From the NCBI RefSeq assembly GCF_014655955.1, contig NZ_BNBO01000022.1:1-64000 (forward strand): a stretch of 64,000 nucleotides of DNA. Direction: 5' to 3'. Position numbers and translations under genes: made by a program. Below are positions 53,406 through 61,607 of this stretch, one piece after another (the first letter of the stretch is position 1; each line of letters begins with the position of its first letter). The stretch comes from Kitasatospora indigofera. GTDB taxonomy: Bacteria > Actinomycetota > Actinomycetes > Streptomycetales > Streptomycetaceae. The notes beneath the pieces were generated by a model, which worked only from the letters and a program-made list of their open reading frames with translations, had not been told where the DNA came from and ran no database searches.

Positions 53406-55319
53406 ATGGCCGCGACCACGTCCGCAAGCACGCCGGCGACCGTACCGGCGGCCACGCCCGCGACCGTACCCGGAGCCGGCGGGGCCGCTCCCCGCCCCGA
53501 CGGCCGGGACCACCTCACCACCGACGGAGGAGCCCGCCAGGGCGGCGCCGACCTCTGGTGCACGTACGCGGCGGTGCGCACCCTCAACTGGCTCGGCGGC
53601 GCACCGGCGCGGCCGGCGGCGACGGCGGAGTCCCTGCTCTCCCGGCAGAACCGGGACGGCGGCTTCGCCTGGCAGAAGGGCCTGCCGTCCGACGTCTGGG
53701 CCACCTACTACAGCACCCAGGCCCTGCTGGACCTCGGCCGGGGGATCCCGCACCGGGAGGCCCTGCTCGCCTGGGTCACCGGGATCCAGCACCGCTCCGG
53801 CGGCTTCGCCATGACGGCCGGCCAGGAGCCCGACATCTGGGCGACCTACTACGCCACCCGGGTGCTGGCCGAAGTCCTGCGGGCCGCCGTGCCGCGGGCC
53901 GAGGCGCTGGCCGAGTGGCTGACCGCGACCCAGCGCGCGGACGGCGGCCTCGGCTGGTACCCCGGCGCCGGGGAGTCCGACGTGCGGGCCTGCTACTACG
54001 GCGCGACGGCCTGGCGGGCCGCCTTCGGCAGCAGGGCCCCGGGCTGGCGCACCGGTGCCCTGGTCGGCTGGCTCAACGCGCGGCAGACCGCCGCCGGCGG
54101 GTTCGTCTTCGACGAGGGTTCCACCGCGACCTGCCTGTGGGCGACCTTCCGGGCCGTCCGCGCGCTGGACGCGCTCGGTGCCCGGCCCGCCCGGGAGCAG
54201 GACTGCCTCGCCTGGATCGACGGGCGGCAGGGCCCGGGGGCCGCGTTCACCCGCTGGGAGGGGTACCCGGACGCCGACGTCTGGGCCTCCTTCAGCGCCG
54301 TCGGCGCCCTGCAGACGCTGGGGCGCGAGCCCCGCGACCGGGCCGCCGTCCTGGAGTTCCTCGGCCGGTGCGAGCTGCCGGAGGGGGGCTTCAGCTACCG
54401 GGAGGGCTCGGCCGCCGGTGACAGCCTGGCGACCGCCGCACTGCTGCTGACCGGCGCGGCCGGCCGGCCCGACGCGGTTCCGGACGAGGAGCGCCGGGAC
54501 GACCGGCGCCGGGACGACGAGCACCGGGACGCCCGGCGCCCGCCCGGCCCCGGGGCCGACGGCCTCGCCCGCTGGTTGCGTGCCGCCCACCTGCCGTACG
54601 AGGGCGGGGTGATGTACATGCCCGGCCGGGGTGCGGAGATCCGTTGCACGCTGTGGGCGGTCTCCGCGCTCGCCTTCGCCGGGCTCCCGGGGCTCGACGC
54701 CGGCCGCCTGACCGGCTGGCTGCGCCGGCTGCAGAACAGCGACGGCGGCTTCGGGTACTGGCACGGCCGGGCCTCGGACATGGTCTCCACGGTGTCGGCG
54801 CTGGAGATCCTGCACCAGCTGGGCCGGCCCCCGGAGGTGCTCGACACCGACGCCCTGCGGGCCTTCCTCGACTCCTGCGCGGCGGACGGGGGCGACGGCG
54901 ACGAGGGCGGCAGCGGCACCGAGGGGGACGGCACCGCCGGCCACCGGTACACGCCGGGCTCCCCCGTCACCTGCGCCGCCACCGCGCAGGCCGCCCGGGC
55001 GCTGCACCTGCTCGGTGACCCGGTGGCCGCCCGGGCCGCCGCCGGCCGGCTCCAGCGGTACGCCTCCCGGATCGGCGGCTACGCGTCCGCCCCGCGCGGC
55101 GTGCCCGACCTCGCCAGCACCTACCAGGCCGTCCGGACCAGGCAGGTGCTCGGCCTGCCGGTGGACGGCGCCGAGCTGCGCCGGTTCACCGCGAAGCTCC
55201 GCGGCCCGGCGGGCCACTACTCCTGGAGCCCGCTCACCCGGGAGGCCGCGGGCCCGCTCGCCGACGCCCTCGGCACCCTGCTCGACCGGGCGGAGCGGCT
55301 CCCGCCGCTCAACCTCTGA
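53406..55319 (+). CDS. Alpha/alpha-toroid protein with prenyltransferase/squalene-oxidase repeats
   Basis: 637 residues. At least seven repeats of the Q-x2-DGGF type (QNRDGGFAW, QHRSGGFAM, QRADGGLGW, QTAAGGFVF, QNSDGGFGYW and others) predict an alpha/alpha barrel like protein prenyltransferase beta subunits or class II terpene cyclases. I see neither the cyclase DXDD motif nor a clear Asp-Cys-His zinc set. A charged Asp/Arg linker near residues 360-380 divides two halves. It starts 2 bases after the first ligase stop, so it belongs to the pathway. Function unknown; possibly cyclisation or a binding scaffold. Confidence 0.8.
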   Translation: MAATTSASTPATVPAATPATVPGAGGAAPRPDGRDHLTTDGGARQGGADLWCTYAAVRTLNWLGGAPARPAATAESLLSRQNRDGGFAWQKGLPSDVWATYYSTQALLDLGRGIPHREALLAWVTGIQHRSGGFAMTAGQEPDIWATYYATRVLAEVLRAAVPRAEALAEWLTATQRADGGLGWYPGAGESDVRACYYGATAWRAAFGSRAPGWRTGALVGWLNARQTAAGGFVFDEGSTATCLWATFRAVRALDALGARPAREQDCLAWIDGRQGPGAAFTRWEGYPDADVWASFSAVGALQTLGREPRDRAAVLEFLGRCELPEGGFSYREGSAAGDSLATAALLLTGAAGRPDAVPDEERRDDRRRDDEHRDARRPPGPGADGLARWLRAAHLPYEGGVMYMPGRGAEIRCTLWAVSALAFAGLPGLDAGRLTGWLRRLQNSDGGFGYWHGRASDMVSTVSALEILHQLGRPPEVLDTDALRAFLDSCAADGGDGDEGGSGTEGDGTAGHRYTPGSPVTCAATAQAARALHLLGDPVAARAAAGRLQRYASRIGGYASAPRGVPDLASTYQAVRTRQVLGLPVDGAELRRFTAKLRGPAGHYSWSPLTREAAGPLADALGTLLDRAERLPPLNL

Positions 55320-55398
55320 CTTCCCGACGACTTCCCGACCAACGGCCCGGGGCACAGCACCCGTTCCCCGGCCCAGGACCGATCAGCGAGGAGGACTC

Positions 55399-55839
55399 GT
55401 GCCGACCATCCTGGTGGAGAGCACCGTCGACGATCCACTGGTGCACCGACGGTTCGCCAAGAACATCAGCCGCTGGCTGCGCGGCCAGGGCGTGGACATC
55501 AACCACGTCATCACCAAGTTCGTCAGCGCCGACCCGGAGCGGTACTTCAGCGGGCCGTTCCCGCTCGCCCGGCCGGGTTCGGTGCTGTCCGGCGAGGCGC
55601 CCGCCGGCGCCGAAGGTCCGGCCGCCGGCCGGGCCGGCGCCGCCGGGGGCTTCGCGTTCGTCCAGTGCACCGTCGACCTGGCCCGGCCCGCCGGGTTCCG
55701 CACCGGGCTCGCCGAGCGGATCGTCGAGGAGCTGCGCGGCAGCGTCGACGCCGGGCGCACGTTCATCCAGTTCCACGAGGTGCGCCCGGAGCTGCACCTC
55801 GTCGGCTCCGAGCTCCTCGCGGCGGTGTCCGGTGAGTGA
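55399..55839 (+). CDS. Tautomerase-superfamily protein (CHMI-like, Pro1 type)
   Basis: 146 residues. The GTG start directly before CCG gives PTILVEST after Met removal, so the catalytic N-terminal proline of the tautomerase superfamily would be exposed. The layout (FAFVQCTVDLARP, then IQFHEVRPELHLVGSELL) resembles 5-carboxymethyl-2-hydroxymuconate isomerase, with an inserted Gly/Ala-rich loop near 65-85. GAGGAGGA is the ribosome site. It overlaps the carrier-protein gene by 8 bases. It may isomerise an enol or conjugated intermediate on the pathway. Confidence 0.65.
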   Translation: MPTILVESTVDDPLVHRRFAKNISRWLRGQGVDINHVITKFVSADPERYFSGPFPLARPGSVLSGEAPAGAEGPAAGRAGAAGGFAFVQCTVDLARPAGFRTGLAERIVEELRGSVDAGRTFIQFHEVRPELHLVGSELLAAVSGE

Positions 55840-56167
55840 GCTCGCACCCGGCCCCGACGTCCGCCCCGTCCCCGAGGCCGGACCGGTCCCGGAGCCCGAC
55901 CTCCGGCCCCGGATCCGGGCCGCCCTGGGCGGGTTGCTCGGCACCGAACTCGACCCGGCGGCCGACGCCCTCCCGCTCGGCGGCGTGCACGCCGGCTACG
56001 ACAGCCTCGCCGTGATCGACAGCGTCGGCGAGATCGAGCGGGCCTTCGACGTCTCGATCGACCTGGTGGACGACGACCTCCGGACCACCTTCGCGAGCGT
56101 GGCCGCCATCGAGACGCTCGTCCGGCGCAAGCTCGCCGACCAGGCCGTCCTCGGGACCGGTTTCTGA
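55832..56167 (+). CDS. Acyl/peptidyl carrier protein
   Basis: 111 residues. After a Pro-rich N-terminus, a four-helix carrier domain (about 25-105) has GYDSLAVID with Ser58 as the 4'-phosphopantetheine site, and helix 3 acidic residues DLVDDDL. It is the only carrier protein in the cluster and is flanked by three adenylate-forming enzymes, so substrates are probably tethered to it. The GTG start lies inside the end of the tautomerase gene; its stop overlaps the next start by one base. Confidence 0.9.
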   Translation: MSELAPGPDVRPVPEAGPVPEPDLRPRIRAALGGLLGTELDPAADALPLGGVHAGYDSLAVIDSVGEIERAFDVSIDLVDDDLRTTFASVAAIETLVRRKLADQAVLGTGF

Positions 56168-57300
56168 TGACGCGGACCGCCCTGATCCGGCCCGAGAGCG
56201 CCCTGGAGGGCGCGCTGACCCGGCGCGAGACCCCCACCGGGGTGGCGGACTGGGGAGCCCTCGGCGTCCGGTCCGCCGCCGGGCTCGCCGCACTGCTGCC
56301 CGCCGAGGTGCCGTTCGAGACCTCGGGGTCGACCGGCCGGCCGGTCACCTGGTGGCGGACCGGCGAACAGCTGGCCGCGGAGGCCGAGTTGCTCGCCGCC
56401 CGGCTGTCCGGCGCCGAGCCCGACGCGGTGTTCGTGCACGCGCCGCTCGGCCATCTCTACGGGCTGCTGCTCGGCTGTCTGGTGCCCGCGCTGCTCGGGG
56501 TCCCCGCCCACTACCTGCGGGCCACCGACGCGCCGCCGTCCGGGCCGGACAGCCCGGTGGTGGCCGCCGTCCCGTCGACCTGGTGGCAGTTGGAAAGGTC
56601 GGTGGCCCGGCTGCGCGCGCGGGCCCGGCTCACCGTGGTGCACAGCACCGCGCGGCTGCCCGACGACGCCGTCACCCGGGTCGGGCAGGCGCTGCCGGAG
56701 CTGCGGCTGCTCGAACTGCACGGCTCCACCGAGACCGGCCTGGTCGCCACCCGCTCCTCGGCCGGCGCGGACTGGACGCTCGCCGAGGACGTCCGGTTCA
56801 CCGCCCCCGCGGCCCTGGACGGACCCGAACTCCTGGCCGTGACCAGCCCCCGGGTGGCCAGGGCCGCCTTCGGCCCCTACCTCGGCGAGCACCTGCTCGA
56901 CGACGAGGTGCTGCGCACCGGCCCGCGCAGCTACCGGCTGACCGGGCTGCGCCGGCGCCTGGTGAAGGTGAACGGGCGCAGGGTCGACCTGCGGGCCGTC
57001 GAGGAGCGCCTGCGCGCGGCGCTCCCCGCGGTCGAGGTCAGCAGCAGGACGTTCGCCGACCCGGTCCGGGGCGAGTGGTACGACCTGCTGGCCGTGGGCG
57101 GCGAGCCGGAGCGGCGGGCGGTGCAGAACGCCGCGGCCCGGCTGATCCCGGTCGGCACGGGCCCGCGCGCGGTGCGCGTCGTCCCCGCCGTGCTCCCGGG
57201 GGCGGGCGCGGCACCGGCGGCCCCCGGGTCCGCCGCTCTCCCCCGGGCCGCCGCGGCCGGCCACCGTGTCCACGACGTGCAGGAAGGACCCACCCGATGA
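56167..57300 (+). CDS. Truncated AMP-dependent acyl-ligase-like protein
   Basis: 377 residues, shorter than the usual 450-550. It has the ATP loop ETSGSTGRPV at 51-60, the A5-like ELHGSTETGLVATR near 185 and an A8-like GLRRRLVKVNGRRVDLRAVEERL. The C-terminal subdomain ends in an Ala/Pro-rich tail without the A10 lysine normally needed for adenylation. It may be a thioesterification partner, a degenerate ligase, or work with another enzyme. Translationally coupled on both sides (TGATG upstream, ATGA downstream). Confidence 0.8.
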   Translation: MTRTALIRPESALEGALTRRETPTGVADWGALGVRSAAGLAALLPAEVPFETSGSTGRPVTWWRTGEQLAAEAELLAARLSGAEPDAVFVHAPLGHLYGLLLGCLVPALLGVPAHYLRATDAPPSGPDSPVVAAVPSTWWQLERSVARLRARARLTVVHSTARLPDDAVTRVGQALPELRLLELHGSTETGLVATRSSAGADWTLAEDVRFTAPAALDGPELLAVTSPRVARAAFGPYLGEHLLDDEVLRTGPRSYRLTGLRRRLVKVNGRRVDLRAVEERLRAALPAVEVSSRTFADPVRGEWYDLLAVGGEPERRAVQNAAARLIPVGTGPRAVRVVPAVLPGAGAAPAAPGSAALPRAAAAGHRVHDVQEGPTR

Positions 57301-58583
57301 CCCTGATCCACGATCCGCAGACCGAGCCGGACCGGACCGAGCCGGACCGGACCGGACCGGGCGGGCGGGCGGAGGTCCGCCGGCTGCCCGCCGAGGCCTG
57401 GCACGCCGTGCTCGACGCGGCCGCCCGGCTCCCCTCGCTGCGCGCCAAGTACGAGGGCTTCGCCGGCCGGGCCGGGGAGCTGGAGCTGTCGGACCTCCCG
57501 GTGCTCACCAAGGAGGAACTGGCCGGCACCCTCGACGACCTGGTGGCCACCGCCAGGGGCAGGGCGCACGGCGCGTACGTCTACGGCAGCGGCGGGACCA
57601 CCTCGGCGCCCAAGCTGAGCCTGGTGCCGACGGGCATGTTCGTCGCCGACATCCTGGACAGCTGGCGGCCGTTGACCGCCGACGACGTGCTGGTCAACTT
57701 CAACACGCCCGGCCGGCTCTGGTCCTCGCACAACTTCTTCAACATGCTCGCGCACCAGTCGGGTTCGGTGGTCGTCCCGCTGGGTTCGGTCGACCACGAC
57801 GAACTGGACGAGTGGCTCGGCTTCGTGGAACGCCTCGGCGCCACCGCGCTGGACGCCACCCCCAGCCAGATCGCGCACATCCTGCAGTTCTGCGAGTCCA
57901 CCGGCCGGCCCGCCCCGGCCTTCCGCAAACTGCTGTGGACGGGCGAGAAGTTCGGGGAGCGGGCCCTCGAACTGACCAGGCGCCTGCTGCCCGGGGCCGG
58001 CCTGCACGGCGTCTACGGCTCCACCGAGACCTGGGTGATCGGCCTGAACGGGCCGTCCTGCCCGGTGAACACCTTCCACGTGCTGCCCTACCAGCACGTG
58101 GAGATCGAGGACGGCGTGGTGCTCGTCACCAACACCCACCCCTCCTCGGTCAATCCCGTCCTGCGCTACCGGGTCGGCGACCGGGGGCGGTTCACCGCCT
58201 GCCCGTGCGGCCGCCCGGAGCCGGCCCTGGAGGTGTCGGGCCGCGACGACCCCCAGCTGAAGTTCGTGAGCATCCTGCTGATGCCCGAGGACATCGTGGA
58301 GTCGGCGCGCTCGGTCCCGGAGGTGCGGGACGTGCAGATCGCGCTCTTCGACCACGGCGGCCCCGCCGAGCGGATGGAGGTCCGCATCGTGGTGGATCCG
58401 GGCAGCGGGTGGGAGGCGGTGGAGGAGCGGACCCGGCAGCGGATCCTCACCCGGGTGTACCGGCTGGGCTGGGCGGTGGCCTCGGCCCCGGGCTCGTTCG
58501 CCGTCCGCGCGGTCGAGCGCCTCCAGGTGAACCCCCGGACGCACAAGACCCCGGTGCTGGTGCGCGAGGCCACGACGTCCTGA
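57297..58583 (+). CDS. PaaK-like adenylate-forming ligase
   Basis: 428 residues. The ATP loop is YGSGGTTSAPK at 96-106, the A5-like motif is VYGSTETWVIG near 241, RYRVGDRGRF is followed by the PaaK CPCG element, and the C-terminal NPRTHKTPVLV supplies the A10-type lysine. It differs from the first ligase in the substrate-pocket region, so the two probably activate different acids. The N-terminus is a short Asp/Arg/Thr repeat encoded by a GGACCGG-rich stretch. Overlaps the previous gene by ATGA. Confidence 0.87.
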   Translation: MTLIHDPQTEPDRTEPDRTGPGGRAEVRRLPAEAWHAVLDAAARLPSLRAKYEGFAGRAGELELSDLPVLTKEELAGTLDDLVATARGRAHGAYVYGSGGTTSAPKLSLVPTGMFVADILDSWRPLTADDVLVNFNTPGRLWSSHNFFNMLAHQSGSVVVPLGSVDHDELDEWLGFVERLGATALDATPSQIAHILQFCESTGRPAPAFRKLLWTGEKFGERALELTRRLLPGAGLHGVYGSTETWVIGLNGPSCPVNTFHVLPYQHVEIEDGVVLVTNTHPSSVNPVLRYRVGDRGRFTACPCGRPEPALEVSGRDDPQLKFVSILLMPEDIVESARSVPEVRDVQIALFDHGGPAERMEVRIVVDPGSGWEAVEERTRQRILTRVYRLGWAVASAPGSFAVRAVERLQVNPRTHKTPVLVREATTS

Positions 58584-58592
58584 GCCGGCGGC

Positions 58593-58623
58593 CCGCACCG
58601 GCCGCCGCCAACGGCCGGTGCGG
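58593..58623 (+). terminator. Hairpin after the second PaaK-like ligase
   Basis: A perfect 12-bp inverted repeat with a 7-base loop, 10 bases after the stop. It may end or attenuate the first transcript of the cluster. Confidence 0.55.
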
Positions 58624-58702
58624 CCACCTGCCCGCCCTGCACCCCCGGGCGGCCCTGTACCGCCCTGACCGCCTGCTGATCCGCAGCTCCCGCTGACCCC
58701 CA

Positions 58703-58758
58703 CGCGCCCGTTGAACCGCGCCCGTTGAACCGTGCCCGTTGAACCGTGCCCGTTGACC
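58703..58758 (+). repeat. Four tandem 14-bp repeats upstream of the aminotransferase
   Basis: Four contiguous units of CG(C/T)GCCCGTTGAAC, the last with one change, fill 56 bases about 70 bases before the aminotransferase start. They could be an array of regulator sites. Confidence 0.75.
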
Positions 58759-58825
58759 CGCGCCGCCCGCCGATCCGGCCCGTCCACCGCGGCCGGGCGG
58801 GCCGCCCCCGAGGAGAGAGCGTTCC

Positions 58826-60103
58826 ATGACCACAGTGACAGTCCCGCCCGGCGGGACGACGGCCGACCTGTCCGTCTTCGAGCGGCACGAGTCGGAAGTA
58901 CGGTTCTACAGCCGCAAGTTCCCGGTGGTGTTCACCCACGGGCGGGGCTCCTGGCTGCACACCGAGGACGGCCGCGCGTACCTCGACTTCTTCTGCGGGG
59001 CGAGCGCCCTGAACTACGGCCACAACCTGCCGCTGCTCAAGGAGCGGCTGCTCGACTACCTGGCGTCGGACGGCCTGATCCACGGCCTCGACCTGCACAC
59101 CTCGGCCAAGCGGGAGTTCCTGCGGCGCTTCCACGAGGTGGTGCTCGCCCCGCGCGGCCTGGACCACCGGGTGCAGTTCTGCGGGCCGACCGGCACGGAC
59201 GCGGTGGAGGCGGCGCTGAAGCTCGCCCGGAAGGCGACCGGACGGCAGACCGTGGTCGCCTTCACCGGCGCCTTCCACGGCATGTCGCGCGGTTCGCTGT
59301 CGGTCACCGGCAGCCGGTCCGCCCGCCGGGCGGGCGGCGTCGGCCTCCAGGACGTGGTCTTCGTCCCGTACGAGCAGGGCCCGGGCGGCGACTTCGACTC
59401 GATCGTCTACCTGGAGCGCCTGCTGTCCGACCCGGCCGGCGGGACGGAGCTGCCCGCCGCCGTGATCGTCGAGGCGGTCCAGGTGGACGGCGGCGTCTAC
59501 CCCGCCTCGGCCGGCTGGCTGCGCCGGCTGCGCGACCTGACGGAGCGCTGGGGCGTCCTGCTGATCGTCGACGACATCCAGGCGGGGATCGGGCGGACCG
59601 GCGACTTCTTCAGCTTCTCGCACGCCGGCGTCGTCCCGGACCTGATCACGCTCTCGAAGTCGCTGAGCGGGTACGGCCTGCCGCTCTCGCTGCTGCTGAT
59701 CGCCCCGGGGATCGACGTCTGGAAGCCGGGCGAGCACACCGGGACCTTCCGGGGCAACCAACTGGCCTTCGTCACGGCCGCGGCGGCCCTGGACCTGTGG
59801 ACGGAGTCCGGCTTCACCGACCGGCTGGCGGACCGTGGGCGGCAGCTCCAGGGAGCGGTGCGGGCCTGGGCCGAGCCCAGGACGGACGTCACCGTCCGGG
59901 GCCGGGGCCTGCTCGTCGGCATCGACACCGGGGACGCCGCGCGGGCCGGCCGGGTCCAGCAGCGCTGCTTCGCGGACGGTCTCGTGCTGGAGCTCTGCGG
60001 CCGCGACGACCACGTGATCAAGCTGATGCCGCCGGTGAACATCTCCGCCGAGGACCTGGAGCACGGTGTCCGGATCGTCACCTCCGCCCTCGATGCCGAG
60101 TAG
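58826..60103 (+). CDS. EctB-like diaminobutyrate-2-oxoglutarate aminotransferase (class III)
   Basis: 425 residues, PLP-dependent. The N-terminus (FERHESEVRFYSRKFPVVF), FFCGASALNYGHN, GPTGTDAVEAALKLARKATG and FTGAFHGMSRGSLSVTG follow EctB closely, with the PLP lysine near 279 in TLSKSLSGYG. EctB interconverts L-2,4-diaminobutyrate and aspartate semialdehyde. No ectA or ectC is adjacent, so ectoine is unlikely here and diaminobutyrate or a related diamine may be a building block. Ribosome site AGGAGA. Preceded by tandem repeats and its own likely promoter. Confidence 0.88.
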   Translation: MTTVTVPPGGTTADLSVFERHESEVRFYSRKFPVVFTHGRGSWLHTEDGRAYLDFFCGASALNYGHNLPLLKERLLDYLASDGLIHGLDLHTSAKREFLRRFHEVVLAPRGLDHRVQFCGPTGTDAVEAALKLARKATGRQTVVAFTGAFHGMSRGSLSVTGSRSARRAGGVGLQDVVFVPYEQGPGGDFDSIVYLERLLSDPAGGTELPAAVIVEAVQVDGGVYPASAGWLRRLRDLTERWGVLLIVDDIQAGIGRTGDFFSFSHAGVVPDLITLSKSLSGYGLPLSLLLIAPGIDVWKPGEHTGTFRGNQLAFVTAAAALDLWTESGFTDRLADRGRQLQGAVRAWAEPRTDVTVRGRGLLVGIDTGDAARAGRVQQRCFADGLVLELCGRDDHVIKLMPPVNISAEDLEHGVRIVTSALDAE

Positions 60104-61607
60104 CCGCGGCGCCGTGCGGGCCGGCCGCCCCGGGCCGGCCCCGGCGGCCGGCCCGGCCGCACGGCCGGCGGACCCGGGGCCGCCCGCCCTGCTCGCGCTG
60201 CCGCTGGCACGCCGCACCGGCGCGGCGGCGGCGCGGGAGTTCGGCGCGGCCGGGATGAGCGAGGCGGCGAACGCCTGGGCCGCGGACGCCGACCGGCGGT
60301 ACCGCGCGAGCACCGAACTGCGGGAGCTCCGCGGGGCGGAGGGCGCCGCCGTCCGGGTCGGCGTCAAGGACATCGTGGACGCGGCCGGCTTCGCCACCCG
60401 GCTCGGGCTGCGCGACTACCGGCACCACCCGCGCGCGTCCGCCCGCGTCCTGCGCGGGCTCCGGGGCGTCGTGGTGAACGCCAAGCTGGTCACCCCGGAG
60501 CTGAGCATCGGCCTGGAACACGGCTGTGTGAACCCGTACTTCCCGCATCTCGCCCCCTCCGGTTCGAGCACCGGGAGCGCGGTGGCCGTGGCGGCGAACA
60601 TCTGCGACATCGCGCTGGGCACCGACAGCGTGGCCTCGATCCGGCTGCCCGCCGCCGCCTGCGGGGTGGTCGGCCTGCGGATGACCCACCGGCCCCGGCT
60701 GCTCGACCGGGTCTTCCCGCTCTCGCCGCCGCTGGACTCGCCGGGCTGGCTGGCGCGGACGGCCGAGGACCTGGAGCACTTCTGGCTGACCAGCGGGATC
60801 GCGGGCACCCTGGCCGGCGCCCCGGGCGGTGCCGGGCGTCCGGTGGGCCGGGTCTTCCGGATCGGGCTGGTCGAGGAGGCGCTGCGGGACCCGTGCGCCC
60901 CGCAGGTCCGGCAGGCCGTCGACCGCCTCTGCGGGGCCCTGGCCGACGCCGGCCACCGGGTGGTGCCGGTCCGCCCGGACGCGGTGACGCGCTGGCGCGG
61001 CGCGACGTACGAGCTGTGCTCCCGCACGGCCTGGGACGCCTACCGGGCCCGGCGGGAGGAGTTCGCCCCCCGGCTGGCCGACTCGACCCGGGTGGCGCTG
61101 GAGGCCGGTGCGGCCGTCGGCGACCGGCGCTACGGGGAGCTCCTTGACGCGCTGCGGGGCAGCCGGGCCGCCGTACCCGGGCTGTTCGCCGAGGCGGCGG
61201 TGGACGCCTGGCTGATGCCCGTCACCCCGGCGTTGCCCCGCGAGGTGTCCAGGCCGTCCGGCTCGGCCTCGACCATGCCCGATCCCGACGACCCCGACTA
61301 CGAACTGCGGGTCGGCTGGAGCCCGGTGGCCAGCTGGGCCGGACTGCCGGCGATCACCCTCCCGGTGGCGGTGGACGCAGCGCACCGGGCTCCGATCGCC
61401 GTCCAGGCCGTCGGTCCGGCGGGGAGCGAGCCGGCCCTGATCGCCCTCGCCCGGGAGATCACCCGGCTGGTCGGGGGCCCGCTGCCGGCCCTCGCCGAGG
61501 CGGCGGAGGCGTCCGCGGCGTCCGCGGCGTCCGAGACCCCGGACGTCCCCGGGCGCCCGGCGAGCCCGCAGACCCCTGCGGTCCCCGAGGAAGGAGCCCT
61601 GCCGTGA
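60093..61607 (+). CDS. Amidase-signature family enzyme
   Basis: 504 residues. The Ser-cisSer-Lys triad is present: Lys92 in VGVKDIVD, the cis-Ser in SGSSTGSAV near 158-159, and the nucleophile Ser182 in TDSVASIRLPAA, where the usual GGS has become VAS. The C-terminal part is typical until an Ala/Pro-rich tail. It may hydrolyse an amide or work in reverse to form one. The ATG overlaps the aminotransferase by 11 bases without a clear ribosome site, indicating coupling. Confidence 0.86.
   Translation: MPSSRGAVRAGRPGPAPAAGPAARPADPGPPALLALPLARRTGAAAAREFGAAGMSEAANAWAADADRRYRASTELRELRGAEGAAVRVGVKDIVDAAGFATRLGLRDYRHHPRASARVLRGLRGVVVNAKLVTPELSIGLEHGCVNPYFPHLAPSGSSTGSAVAVAANICDIALGTDSVASIRLPAAACGVVGLRMTHRPRLLDRVFPLSPPLDSPGWLARTAEDLEHFWLTSGIAGTLAGAPGGAGRPVGRVFRIGLVEEALRDPCAPQVRQAVDRLCGALADAGHRVVPVRPDAVTRWRGATYELCSRTAWDAYRARREEFAPRLADSTRVALEAGAAVGDRRYGELLDALRGSRAAVPGLFAEAAVDAWLMPVTPALPREVSRPSGSASTMPDPDDPDYELRVGWSPVASWAGLPAITLPVAVDAAHRAPIAVQAVGPAGSEPALIALAREITRLVGGPLPALAEAAEASAASAASETPDVPGRPASPQTPAVPEEGALP

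Noticed and set aside
58826..60103. Ectoine biosynthesis cluster
   Set aside because: Only the EctB-like gene is present; ectA and ectC are absent and neighbours differ.
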